A stretch of DNA of 64,000 nucleotides, taken from assembly GCA_017307165.1 (NCBI GenBank), contig JAFKGK010000004.1:1-64000 (forward strand), given 5' to 3'. Origin of the DNA: Candidatus Melainabacteria bacterium (lineage in GTDB: Bacteria > Cyanobacteriota > Vampirovibrionia > Obscuribacterales > Obscuribacteraceae). The notes under the pieces were generated by a model that ran no database searches, was not told the DNA's origin, and saw only the letters and a program-made list of their open reading frames with translations. Within the stretch, counting starts at the first letter, position 1. Each line of letters begins with the position of its first letter. This document shows positions 52,129 through 59,663 of the stretch, piece after piece. The position numbers and the translations under genes were made by a program.

Positions 52129-52509
52129 ATGCGCCCGCGACTAGCTAAAAAAGAGAGATGCAAATCTCTGGAGGATCGAACATTGGAAATAAAACTGACC
52201 TTGGTCACCAAGCGAAACCCGAAAAATGTAAAAGGGTTTGATTCTACGGTCGGCGCCATAATTGACGCCGACAATAACCTCGTTTGTATAGTCCCCCTGA
52301 CCAGGATGGACTGGGTTTTCGATTGCCTGTCGGCAAAGACGAAAACAGATCACCTCTTCACCGTGCTGTCGAGAATGACAGACGACGAGGTTCGGCTATG
52401 CACAGGGTGCAAGCGAAATGCTGCCGAGCCTAGAGAAGCTCCCAAAAGCGAATCTAAAGTGGTTCGCTTCCCGCCAGTGAGACGTAAGACACCGCCCCTG
52501 GTGTCATAG
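52129..52509 (+). CDS. Small hypothetical protein
   Basis: This 126-residue soluble protein has a beta-rich middle (LEIKLTLVTKRNPK, VGAIIDADNNLVCIVPLTRM), a short CTGC pair near residue 93, and a basic C-terminus. A weak site precedes ATG 52129; a later start is possible. It is divergent from the STAND gene, and a strong terminator follows 100 bases after its stop. Function unknown. Confidence 0.55.
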   Translation: MRPRLAKKERCKSLEDRTLEIKLTLVTKRNPKNVKGFDSTVGAIIDADNNLVCIVPLTRMDWVFDCLSAKTKTDHLFTVLSRMTDDEVRLCTGCKRNAAEPREAPKSESKVVRFPPVRRKTPPLVS

Positions 52510-52611
52510 TAAAGCGGCGCTGACCAGCGCTGTATCCGTCTCCATCAACTAATCTTATTCTTGCCCGGCTTCTGAGGCACCACCATTTTTCTTACAGTTA
52601 TGAAAATGTAT

Positions 52612-52643
52612 AAGCAGCCCACCGAATCACTGGTGGGCTGCTT
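52612..52643. terminator. Bidirectional terminator between convergent genes
   Basis: The stem aagcagcccacc (52612-52623) and ggtgggctgctt (52632-52643) is a perfect 12-base match with an 8-base loop, followed by T on the plus strand. It serves both 52129-52509 and the minus-strand gene at 52657. Confidence 0.88.
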
Positions 52644-52656
52644 TGTATTACACGCT

Positions 52657-53478
52657 TTATGTCTTGGACTCCGCTACATTGCGAGGAGAAGGCAGGCAGA
52701 AGGTGCAGGCTTGGCATGGTCGCAATTTCTGCGCGTCCGGCTGTAATTTGTGCACGCCGATCACGGCCAGACAGGTGAACAGTGCCGGATGTTGAATTGG
52801 CTCCGCATGATGCCCACCGCGATGAATCGGAAACGACACAACTTGCTTCACTTGCCGAAGGCTGTCGAGCGAGGATAAGACTTGCTCATCGAGTAGCTCT
52901 TTCGACTCTTGTAGCAATGCAAGTTGCCACACGCCAGGGCGTTGAGCATATGCGAGCAGCCCAGACGCGAAGTTGTCCGAGTCAATGCTCAACCAACCTT
53001 TGCAATTCTCTGCTGATGCCAGTTTTGTCATCGCATCAAAGACTTGCGCATCCGAAAAACTTCTGGTGTAAAACCAGAACGAGCACAGCGGACGCTGCTG
53101 TACGGCCAGCAACCACGCTTCCGTGTATTTTGCTGAATGGAAGTCGCCTACGTCATGAATACGAAGTGTCCATGGGGTTTGCGTCTGGCTACCGGTGATC
53201 GAGGCCGCGAGCCAATCGCTCGGTCGGACTGTGTCTACCAATGCAATCAAATTTTCGGCGAGAAGTTTCGGACCGCCTTTTTCAAGCAGCAGCTCAATTG
53301 TGAGAAGATTGCGTTCGCGACGGGCTTTCTGTCCTTCTGTTCGATATCGCACGCCATTACCGTAGCAAACCTTTTTGCAAATATCTGTGGCGCCAATGCA
53401 AGTCGCGCTGCGGGGCAAGCTGAAAGCCCATGATGCCTTACTATTGTTGGTCAACTCCAGACCATATTTCTTTTCCAT
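52657..53478 (-). CDS. GP88-like protein with Cys clusters
   Basis: Counted from ATG 53478 (MEKKYGLELTN), which has GGAGAT 8 bases upstream, this is a 273-residue protein. It starts with SWAFSLPRSATCIGATDICK and KVCYGNG, the Cys-rich opening seen in gene product 88-like proteins of mobile elements and phages, and ends with LRPCQACTFCLPS. The pattern of CxxxxxxCxxxC and CxxCxxC suggests a metal or Fe-S site. Function is not known to me. The long upstream in-frame extension has no similarity to this family. Confidence 0.65.
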   Translation of the reverse strand: MEKKYGLELTNNSKASWAFSLPRSATCIGATDICKKVCYGNGVRYRTEGQKARRERNLLTIELLLEKGGPKLLAENLIALVDTVRPSDWLAASITGSQTQTPWTLRIHDVGDFHSAKYTEAWLLAVQQRPLCSFWFYTRSFSDAQVFDAMTKLASAENCKGWLSIDSDNFASGLLAYAQRPGVWQLALLQESKELLDEQVLSSLDSLRQVKQVVSFPIHRGGHHAEPIQHPALFTCLAVIGVHKLQPDAQKLRPCQACTFCLPSPRNVAESKT

Positions 53479-53857
53479 GTGCATATCTCCGGTTAGTGCG
53501 GCGTTTCGCCTCAAAACCGGGGCACGGGGTTGGCTCCGTGGGTCAAGCGTAGATCCAAAAGTGGCTAGAAATGTGCTGCAATGGCGCTTGACGCGCGGTG
53601 GCGCCGACACCGTAAACTGAAAACAAATAGAAACGCTAAGACAAAGTGCTGCTGCTGGTTCGGCACGCCGCATGTACAGCGCGCTCTCGCGGTGTGATCC
53701 GATAACCACTGCGGGGCGATGGTCACGTGTGTCAGCGGCGGTTTGAAAGCGCGGAAATATGGCGTTTATGGCGCGGTTTGCAATAATCTACATCCGTTTT
53801 ATATCCAAGCTGCATGCACCAAATAAGATCAGTGCTCCTTTCGTAAAGGAGAACCTG
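53479..53857. other. Intergenic region without recognised gene
   Basis: These ~380 bases lie between the divergent GP88-like and zinc-protein genes. They are GC-rich and contain several GCGC-containing segments (for example gcgcgcggtggcgcc-like runs around 53590) but no convincing reading frame or clear inverted repeat. Promoters for both genes presumably lie here. Confidence 0.5.
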
Positions 53858-54352
53858 ATGGATAACAGCTTTCGAATGTTCAACTGTTCGCTATGCTCTG
53901 CGCAGGTCATCATGTGCCGTCCCTGTGACCGTGGAAACATCTATTGTTCAATAGAGTGCGCGTCGAAACGGAGGCAAGGATCACAGCGCCGTGCCAGGTC
54001 GAATTACCAACGCTCCCAGCGAGGCCGGCAAACTCACGCATTACGTCAAGCTCGCTACCGGGCTCGGATGCAATCGTCAAAAACAAAAGTGACGGATCAC
54101 GGTTCAAATTCTCGCTCCGATGGTGTAACGAATGCGTCCAATGGTCATGCGACAAAGCCAGTGCTGCTGCAATCAGATTCGCTGGTCTGTGCAAGATGTA
54201 GCGGCTCTGTAGGGGCGTTTGGACGCTTTGCGTTCTGGCAGGGCGGGCGGCATCTACGCAAGCAACCCAAACCGCGCTTTCGATCGCCGACGCCGATCTT
54301 TTCACAAATTCGGCGGCGGCGGCCAAAAGCGCGGTCTATCTGCGCGTTTTAA
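53858..54352 (+). CDS. Zinc-binding basic protein of transposon-associated type
   Basis: Counted from ATG 53858, with AAAGGAG upstream, this is a 164-residue protein. The N-terminus has two Cys pairs and a GNxYCS block (CSLCSAQVIMCRPCDRGNIY) followed by RRQGSQRRARSNYQRSQRGR and HALRQARYRARM. This pattern belongs to a family of short zinc proteins often found in transposon and integrative-element cargo, whose role is unknown. A further CARC pair lies near residue 112. It likely binds nucleic acid. Confidence 0.7.
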   Translation: MDNSFRMFNCSLCSAQVIMCRPCDRGNIYCSIECASKRRQGSQRRARSNYQRSQRGRQTHALRQARYRARMQSSKTKVTDHGSNSRSDGVTNASNGHATKPVLLQSDSLVCARCSGSVGAFGRFAFWQGGRHLRKQPKPRFRSPTPIFSQIRRRRPKARSICAF

Positions 54353-54431
54353 ACGCCGTTTTTCCGCGCTTTTTGATCGCCGTTAACAACGTGCAAATAT
54401 CGTTCAGCAGTGACGACTGAGCATGAAGCAA

Positions 54432-54471
54432 GAAGAAAAACGAAATCAGCAGGGACATTTCGCCCCTGCTG
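54432..54471 (-). terminator. Terminator of the ssb gene
   Basis: On the minus strand, CAGCAGGG (54471-54464) and CCCTGCTG (54454-54447) form a stem around a 9-base loop, followed by a T-rich run (rev. of gaagaaaaacgaaat). Confidence 0.75.
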
Positions 54472-54493
54472 TGATTCCGCTTCAGATAACGAA

Positions 54494-54850
54494 CTAGGAG
54501 GTCTGCGCCTCGTCCCGGGCTGGCCTTTTGCCACAGAGGTGGAAGCTGGTGAGCTTGATGACCGGCTTGGTCATTTGCACTTTGACACCGTTCACTTCTT
54601 TGGGATAGTTGCTTATCGCCAGCCGGCCGTTTACCACGACTTCGCGTCCTTTCGTGATGCTCTTCAAGACGCGCTCTCCAAGACCGTTCCAGGCGTCAAC
54701 ATCTATCCACATTGTTTTGTCTTCGTCCGTATTGGAAGAAAATTCTTTTACTGCGACCGAGAATTTGACGACCTTGTTGCCGGTGTCTCCGAAAGAGACG
54801 GTGTGAGGAGCTTGTCCGACATGTCCGACGATAGTGATCGAGTTGTTCAT
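54494..54850 (-). CDS. ssb: Single-stranded DNA-binding protein
   Basis: This 118-residue OB-fold protein of the SSB family has MNNSITIVGHVGQAP, KFSVAVKEFSSN, WIDVDAWNGLGERVLKSITKG and REVVVNGRLAISNY. It lacks the usual acidic C-terminal tip (DDDIPF type), which is common in SSBs of mobile elements. The role would be to protect transferred single-stranded DNA. The longer frame on the opposite strand is a shadow of it. Confidence 0.9.
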   Translation of the reverse strand: MNNSITIVGHVGQAPHTVSFGDTGNKVVKFSVAVKEFSSNTDEDKTMWIDVDAWNGLGERVLKSITKGREVVVNGRLAISNYPKEVNGVKVQMTKPVIKLTSFHLCGKRPARDEAQTS

Positions 54851-55552
54851 TTGGCACCTCCAGTGCGTGTTAGTGCCCCGAAAAAAGACACAAGCGTCAG
54901 CCGCGTAAGCGCTTTTTGCTGCTGCATGGACGCGAAGCGCCCTTTAGGGTTTGCCATTGCAGCAAGCAAACAGTTGTGTCAGCGTTGGCACGTTAAGACA
55001 TGCACCGGGGGCGCCAATTGCAGCTCGGTTCTACCGTTGGCTTGTGGACATGCGGTTCTCCATCGCTTTCGGCCCAACGCTATTGGGCGTCCATGGTCGC
55101 AAAATGATGATCCGATTCCAGGCGAAGGCACACAATAAGAAGTCTGCGCGCCAATGGGTTAGAAGCGTCGTCAGCGCACGAAATGAACGACGCCACGGTC
55201 AGACGGCAGAAGCGCAAGCACGAACCAAGAACGGTTCCGAGTGCAATAAGGTCCGCCATTTCTCGCCAGCCACCGTGTCGGCAAAAGACTTGGGCGGGCA
55301 CAACTGCCGGATTCGTTTGTCCTGAGCGGAAAAGATCTAGGCGGGTGTAGCAGTGCACTGCTTTGCTTGCCCAGTGTGTCTTGACCGCTCCGCTAAAATG
55401 TCCAGGGCGAAGGCGCGCTTGTTTTGCATCTGCCGTCTATCGCCCGCCTTCGCTCAAACGTGTAAAAGCGGGGCGAGTCAAGACGGGTCGTCAGATTTAT
55501 TCAAAGTCTACTAAGAAGAGCGGGCCCGGCACCCAGCCGAGCCCGTCCAGTT
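54851..55552. other. Intergenic region without a convincing gene
   Basis: These ~700 bases lie between ssb and the DnaJ-domain gene. Two overlapping frames on opposite strands (about 120 and 90 codons) show no ribosome site, no domain and no hydrophobic segment, so I do not call them. The region may hold promoters, a decayed gene or a structured transfer or replication site. Confidence 0.5.
55513..55544 (-). terminator. Probable terminator after the DnaJ-domain gene
   Basis: On the minus strand, GGGCTCGGC and GCCGGGCCC pair over 9 bases with one mismatch, followed by TCTTCTT. It lies just beyond the stop of the gene at 55553. Confidence 0.6.
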
Positions 55553-56650
55553 TTATGCTGCTATGTGTTGCAGCTCCTTCTTCAGGTCAGTAACGACCTT
55601 TTCCGCAATACTCTTGCAGGCGAAGGAATTGATTGGTGACGTCGCTTTGACTTGAACCGCAAAAATTACCGACGAGGTTCCCGGTCGAGCCTCAAAGCGA
55701 ATCTTCAGGCAGCGGGGTTTCTTTACTTCTGGAAAAACCTGCTCTTCGAAGTGGAGAGTTGCTTCCTGAGTCGCTCCAATTGTCGCGAAGTTCCAGGTTG
55801 CGTTTGGAACCGTGTGTTTACCGATGATGCTTTTAGCGAGGTCAGTGGTATCACTCACGGTTCGTGCACTGCGGAAATATATCTCGTGCTGCTGGAGCTT
55901 GATCATGTCGACCTCGGTAAAGAACCAGCGGAAAATGTAGGTCGTGCACCATCCAGAAGCAAGGAGGGTGATAATTGAGTGCCAGTCTGAATAGTGCCCG
56001 GGCGCCTCGTTAAAGATTGCGCCGAGGGTTCTTGATACCACAAACAGCGGTCCGAGTAGGGCGCCGAAGCCGAGAATAATAGCTAGGAGCGATGGCTCGC
56101 TGCTACGCCGGCAATCGTCATCGATTTTGTGAGCGAGCTCTTGTAGCGGCGACAATTTGACTTGAGGCGCCGTGAACCAGCCAGTATTTTGAGCGGTCTT
56201 AGTCTGTGTGCTTTGCGATGAGCTAGAGCCACCGGACTGTGAGGCTCTTCTTTGCTGATTTTGATGGGTGTGGGTTTCTCGTTGCTTATTTTGCGTCCCT
56301 TCTTTTGCCTGGGAGCTAGTGTTGTTTGACTGAGATTTGTTGGAGTTGTTGTTAGCTGAGGTATTCGCGTTCGTTGACTTGCCTTGATTGTGCACATCCT
56401 GAGCTTTTCTTGGATTGCGGGGAGGCGTTACATGCGGGTTCATTTCGAACCATTTCTTTAGAATGTCGCGAGCATTGTTCAACTGTTTTTGTTTTTCAAG
56501 CGCGAAGTGATATTTCCTTGGGTCTCGCGCGTGGTGGTCCGGGTGATGAACTCGGGAGAGTTTGCGCCACCGTTCGTTGATTTGTTTTAGACTGGCACCG
56601 AAGTGTAATTCCAGTGCCGCATAGCAGGTTTCATAATCCATGTTAGCCAT
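55553..56650 (-). CDS. DnaJ-domain membrane protein of the mobile element
   Basis: Counted from ATG 56650 (MANMDYETCY, GAGGAAC site), this is a 365-residue protein. Residues 4-70 are a J domain with HPD in RVHHPDHHARDP. A long Asn/Gln/Ser/Thr-rich linker (~85-170) follows, then two membrane helices (~195-220 and 235-260). The soluble alpha/beta C-terminus resembles the domains of the 44018 and 44566 proteins. J domains recruit Hsp70. Membrane anchoring suggests a role in assembling an envelope or transfer complex. Confidence 0.8.
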   Translation of the reverse strand: MANMDYETCYAALELHFGASLKQINERWRKLSRVHHPDHHARDPRKYHFALEKQKQLNNARDILKKWFEMNPHVTPPRNPRKAQDVHNQGKSTNANTSANNNSNKSQSNNTSSQAKEGTQNKQRETHTHQNQQRRASQSGGSSSSQSTQTKTAQNTGWFTAPQVKLSPLQELAHKIDDDCRRSSEPSLLAIILGFGALLGPLFVVSRTLGAIFNEAPGHYSDWHSIITLLASGWCTTYIFRWFFTEVDMIKLQQHEIYFRSARTVSDTTDLAKSIIGKHTVPNATWNFATIGATQEATLHFEEQVFPEVKKPRCLKIRFEARPGTSSVIFAVQVKATSPINSFACKSIAEKVVTDLKKELQHIAA

Positions 56651-56693
56651 GTTTAGTTCCTCGTTCTTCGCTTTAGAAGCGGAAAGAGCGGGC

Positions 56694-57107
56694 CTAAAGC
56701 CCGCTCCGAAGAGAGATTGGTTGTGGGTTGATTTGAAGCAGAAGAGCAAGCGCGTTGTATTTCATTGCTTCGCGATGCTTGCCTTGCCTGCAACATACAT
56801 GCCCGAGAAGCTTGTAGACTGAGACTAAGCGCGCGTTGTCTGCCGGGGCAGTCGTTGAGATAATGCGATGCGCCGTCGTGAGTGCTTTCTCCGCGAGGCG
56901 ATAACCGTTGCGTCGTACTACATGTGCTTGTGCCGCTTTGATGAGTGCATCAGCGACTCGTTCCGGCGCTTCGATGCGATTTGCAACATCTTCACCGAGT
57001 GCATATAGCCGCTCGACAAGTTGCTCATAAAGTGCTTCTGCTCTGTCGAGGCGGGTGAATGCGTCATTGCCGAAGGCAGCTGCGTTTTTTAAATTGAGTT
57101 TTTCCAT
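56694..57107 (-). CDS. TPR-like small protein
   Basis: This 137-residue helical protein has TPR-type units: ALYEQLVERLYALGEDVANR, YRLAEKALTTAHRIISTTAP and YKLLGHVCCRQGKHREAMKY. No signal peptide is present. It is 43 bases upstream of the DnaJ-domain gene on the same strand, so it is probably in the same operon. The partner is unknown. Confidence 0.7.
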   Translation of the reverse strand: MEKLNLKNAAAFGNDAFTRLDRAEALYEQLVERLYALGEDVANRIEAPERVADALIKAAQAHVVRRNGYRLAEKALTTAHRIISTTAPADNARLVSVYKLLGHVCCRQGKHREAMKYNALALLLQINPQPISLRSGL

Positions 57108-57180
57108 TGTTATTCTCCTTAGACAAGAGGGAGAGAACCAACACTTTCGGCCCCCTCCCTCGAAAAATTGTTTGCTTGCG

Positions 57181-57405
57181 TTAGCGGAAGATGATTCCGC
57201 AATCTGAACATTCGCTTGGTATTGCGTAAGTGTTCTTTTTGATTAGGTTTGCCATTCCGCTCCTAGTGAGCATGATGCGCTGTTCGATGCGGACCACTGG
57301 CAGTTTGCGTTGTTTGATCAATCTGCGTATTGTGTGTTCCGACATATCGAGCAGCTTGGCTGCATCACGCACGGTGTAGAGCTGAAGGTTGTTCGCATCT
57401 ATCAT
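57181..57405 (-). CDS. Excisionase/HTH_17 DNA-binding protein
   Basis: This 74-residue MerR-type HTH protein reads LYTVRDAAKLLDMSEHTIRR, then KQRKLPVVRIEQRIMLTRSG. The C-terminal CSDCG pair may bind zinc, which is unusual for such small regulators. It is 16 bases downstream of the second HTH_17 gene. Confidence 0.82.
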   Translation of the reverse strand: MIDANNLQLYTVRDAAKLLDMSEHTIRRLIKQRKLPVVRIEQRIMLTRSGMANLIKKNTYAIPSECSDCGIIFR

Positions 57406-57421
57406 GATGTCCTCCAGTAAT

Positions 57422-57697
57422 TTAAGCGATTTCGTTTTCGCTACTACGATAGCCGCAACTGATTGTGCGGCTGTTGATGAAGGTGTCGAGATCCGACTTT
57501 CTGTACTTCGCCAGCCGACCGATTTTCACAAACCGGAGCGGGTAACGTCTTGTCGAAGCCCATACAGCCAAGGTCTCAGGGGTTACGCCCAGGTAAGCTG
57601 CTGCCTCTCGACGAGTCAGAAGATTCGATTGGAATCTCGTTACGATTGGGGGGATTGGTGTTGATTGAACAACTTCGAGTTTTCTTTCGTTTGACAT
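57422..57697 (-). CDS. AlpA/excisionase-like HTH protein 2
   Basis: Counted from ATG 57697 with AAGGAG upstream, this is a 91-residue HTH_17 protein: LLTRREAAAYLGVTPETLAVW and RFVKIGRLAKYRKSDLDTFI. It is almost identical in the HTH core to the protein at 48768-49031. It heads the minus-strand operon 57697-55553. Confidence 0.85.
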   Translation of the reverse strand: MSNERKLEVVQSTPIPPIVTRFQSNLLTRREAAAYLGVTPETLAVWASTRRYPLRFVKIGRLAKYRKSDLDTFINSRTISCGYRSSENEIA

Positions 57698-57828
57698 TGT
57701 GATCTCCTTATTGGGCAACGTTTCTGGTGCGAGAGAATCCGATCAGGAAATGTCGAAACCTGATCGCAGAGAATTGAAGAAGCAAAAAATTTTGCAGGAA
57801 GAACCAGAAGTGTTCGTCAATTCTGGTC

Positions 57829-57870
57829 AAAGAAAAAGCCGAGGCGCCTGAATCTTCAGCTTGCCTCGGT
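57829..57870 (-). terminator. Minus-strand terminator without an obvious gene before it
   Basis: Stem CCGAGGC / GCCTCGG (57863-57869, 57839-57845) holds a nested CTGAA/TTCAG hairpin and is followed on the minus strand by TTTTTCTTT. It sits just upstream of the HTH_17 operon. The only DNA to its right before 58106 is ~235 bases with no minus-strand gene. Confidence 0.7.
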
Positions 57871-58045
57871 TAGGTTGGCGCGTCGAGCGCCATGTATTTA
57901 TCGTACCGCCGCTTTCGAAAATCGGAACATGGGGAAAACCCTGAGTCGGTGGATTACCTAATCGTGCCTGGACGAAGTCCCATTTTAGATATTTCGCGCC
58001 AGTTTGCCTTTGGTAAAGGTTTTCGGCAATGGAATGGTCTTGAAA

Positions 58046-58064
58046 ACTTGCCTTGTTGGCAAGT
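58046..58064. promoter_or_regulatory. Inverted repeat before the deazaguanine-like operon
   Basis: The perfect repeat ACTTGCC-TTGTT-GGCAAGT lies 41 bases before ATG 58106. It could be an operator or an RNA hairpin in the leader of the four-gene operon. Confidence 0.5.
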
Positions 58065-58105
58065 CGGCGGTTAAATATGTTTCGTTGGTCGTCGGAGGGA
58101 TCGGG

Positions 58106-58444
58106 ATGTCAGGACATAGCGGAGGAGGCGGGGGCTCGGGAAGCGTCTTTGATCCTGGAGATGATTGCGAATCCCTTGTACTAAATACGCACATCAGTTC
58201 GCCAAAAGAGGATGTTGTTGACCAATTAAAAGTTGGTGATGTCCTTGACGTGAGCGTTCAAATGCAAGGAGCAACAAGCGTAGTTGTCGTATCGCATAAC
58301 GGGCAAATGGCTGGCGGGTTAGCTGCGCCACAAGTGGCAAAATTGCGAGAGTGCATTCAAAAAGGCACTCGATATATAGCGACGGTCACAGAAAAAAATG
58401 CCGGACTGACCAAAGTTCGCGTAACAGCTAAACGGCAGTCTTGA
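58106..58444 (+). CDS. Small protein with Gly-rich N-terminus, first gene of the QueC/SagB operon
   Basis: Counted from ATG 58106, with GGAGGG 6 bases upstream, this is a 112-residue protein. The N-terminus is MSGHSGGGGGSGS, a flexible tail, followed by a compact beta-rich domain: LVLNTHISSPKEDVV, LKVGDVLDVSVQMQG, AGGLAAPQVAKLRECIQKG, YIATVTEKNAGLTKVRV. I do not recognise an enzyme motif. The next gene starts 1 base after its stop. The extreme N-terminal glycine tail next to a QueC-like ligase-type enzyme makes it a candidate substrate for modification; that is inference. Confidence 0.8.
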   Translation: MSGHSGGGGGSGSVFDPGDDCESLVLNTHISSPKEDVVDQLKVGDVLDVSVQMQGATSVVVVSHNGQMAGGLAAPQVAKLRECIQKGTRYIATVTEKNAGLTKVRVTAKRQS

Positions 58445-58445
58445 A

Positions 58446-59663
58446 ATGACAGGCTCGATAACAATAGTCGGTGGCGTGTATCGAGAATATTGTATGCACC
58501 CGCTGTGGCGAGAAATATACGGCTCTGCAGGTCGCGCAGCGACCGCCATCGCACGGTATGGCGTACCTATCGATCTCTACTCCTTTTTGGACGATCAAAG
58601 CAAATCGGTTATGGAAGAGCGAGCGGCGTTGGAAGGTTTTTCCGTTCGTCCGACAATGATTCCTAAGGCAACGACATTTTCATACGTGCATGGGCTCGCA
58701 GTTCCCACTATTGATGTTCCAAGCACTGCATCAGAAGCAATCAAGGTCGCAGCCGAAAAATTGATTCGTTTTGGCACCATCGAAGGGCAGGTATTGTGTA
58801 CCGCGAAGATGGCCGTTTTTGATCCACAGAGTGGCTCGAATCCCGAGCCTTATGGAGCGAGTGGTTCAACAGCTGAACGCCTAGCTCTCATTCTTAACCG
58901 AGCTGAGGCGCGTCAATTGTCTGGTATGAGGTCGGAATCGCTTGAGGAGGTTGCTTCGAAACTTTGTGCAGATCAAAATGCGGAAGTCGTTGTCATCAAA
59001 ATGGGACCATCCGGCGCACTTGTATTTTCCGGAAACAAATATGAGATCGTGCCACCATATAAGACACCACGTGTGTCCAAGATAGGAACAGGAGATGTCT
59101 TTGCTGCAGAGTTTGGCTATTTTTGGATGCACGAGAACTTGTCCGCCATTGAGGCGGCAGGGCATGCATCAAAAGCAACGGCATTTTATTGTGAAACAGG
59201 GGGAGCACCGACTAGGAAGAAACTGCAGGCATATAAACCTGCCGAATTAATCACAAGTAAGCGCTTCCAAAGCGGTTACAAACCAGTTGTATATTTGGCA
59301 GGACCTTTCTTTACACTTGCAGAATTATGGTTGATAGAGGAGGCAAGGAACAATCTCTTGTCGCTCGGGCTCAATGTTTTCTCGCCCTATCATGATGTTG
59401 GCCGTGGCTCCGCGGAAGATGTTGTGCAACGAGACCTAGATGGATTGGAGTTATGTGATGTCGTTTTTGCTGTGGTCGACGGATTAGATGCCGGCACCTT
59501 ATATGAAGTTGGTTACGCCCGATCAATAAAAAAGCCCGTCGTAGCTTACGCCGAAAACGAGTCCATCGAAGATCTGAAAATGCTGGTTGGCTCGGGGTGC
59601 ATTGTGTCTGACGATTATGTCTCCGCAATTTACCAAGCCCTCTGGGCAGCGGCTGAGCTATGA
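58446..59663 (+). CDS. PfkB-family kinase fused to nucleoside 2-deoxyribosyltransferase-like domain
   Basis: This is a 405-residue fusion. Residues ~1-270 are a ribokinase/PfkB fold with ITIVGGVYREY, GSAGRAATAIARYG and the catalytic GTGDVFAAEFGY. Residues ~280-405 are an NDT-like Rossmann domain with VYLAGPFFTLAELWLIEEAR, LDGLELCDVVFAVVDG and LDAGTLYEVGYARSIKKP, carrying the catalytic-type Glu. NDT relatives swap or hydrolyse bases from (deoxy)nucleosides or nucleotides; PfkB kinases phosphorylate nucleosides or sugars. The fusion suggests salvage or release of a base within one protein. It overlaps the QueC-like gene by 4 bases. Confidence 0.88.
   Translation: MTGSITIVGGVYREYCMHPLWREIYGSAGRAATAIARYGVPIDLYSFLDDQSKSVMEERAALEGFSVRPTMIPKATTFSYVHGLAVPTIDVPSTASEAIKVAAEKLIRFGTIEGQVLCTAKMAVFDPQSGSNPEPYGASGSTAERLALILNRAEARQLSGMRSESLEEVASKLCADQNAEVVVIKMGPSGALVFSGNKYEIVPPYKTPRVSKIGTGDVFAAEFGYFWMHENLSAIEAAGHASKATAFYCETGGAPTRKKLQAYKPAELITSKRFQSGYKPVVYLAGPFFTLAELWLIEEARNNLLSLGLNVFSPYHDVGRGSAEDVVQRDLDGLELCDVVFAVVDGLDAGTLYEVGYARSIKKPVVAYAENESIEDLKMLVGSGCIVSDDYVSAIYQALWAAAEL

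Noticed and set aside
54410-55138. 242-codon plus-strand frame
   Set aside because: It is opposite ssb and its terminator, with no family similarity.
55080-55358. 92-codon minus-strand frame between ssb and the DnaJ gene
   Set aside because: No ribosome site, domain or membrane segment, and it overlaps an equally unsupported opposite frame.
57892-58074. 60-codon plus-strand frame before the QueC operon
   Set aside because: It has no ribosome site and covers the inverted repeat at 58046; composition looks non-coding.
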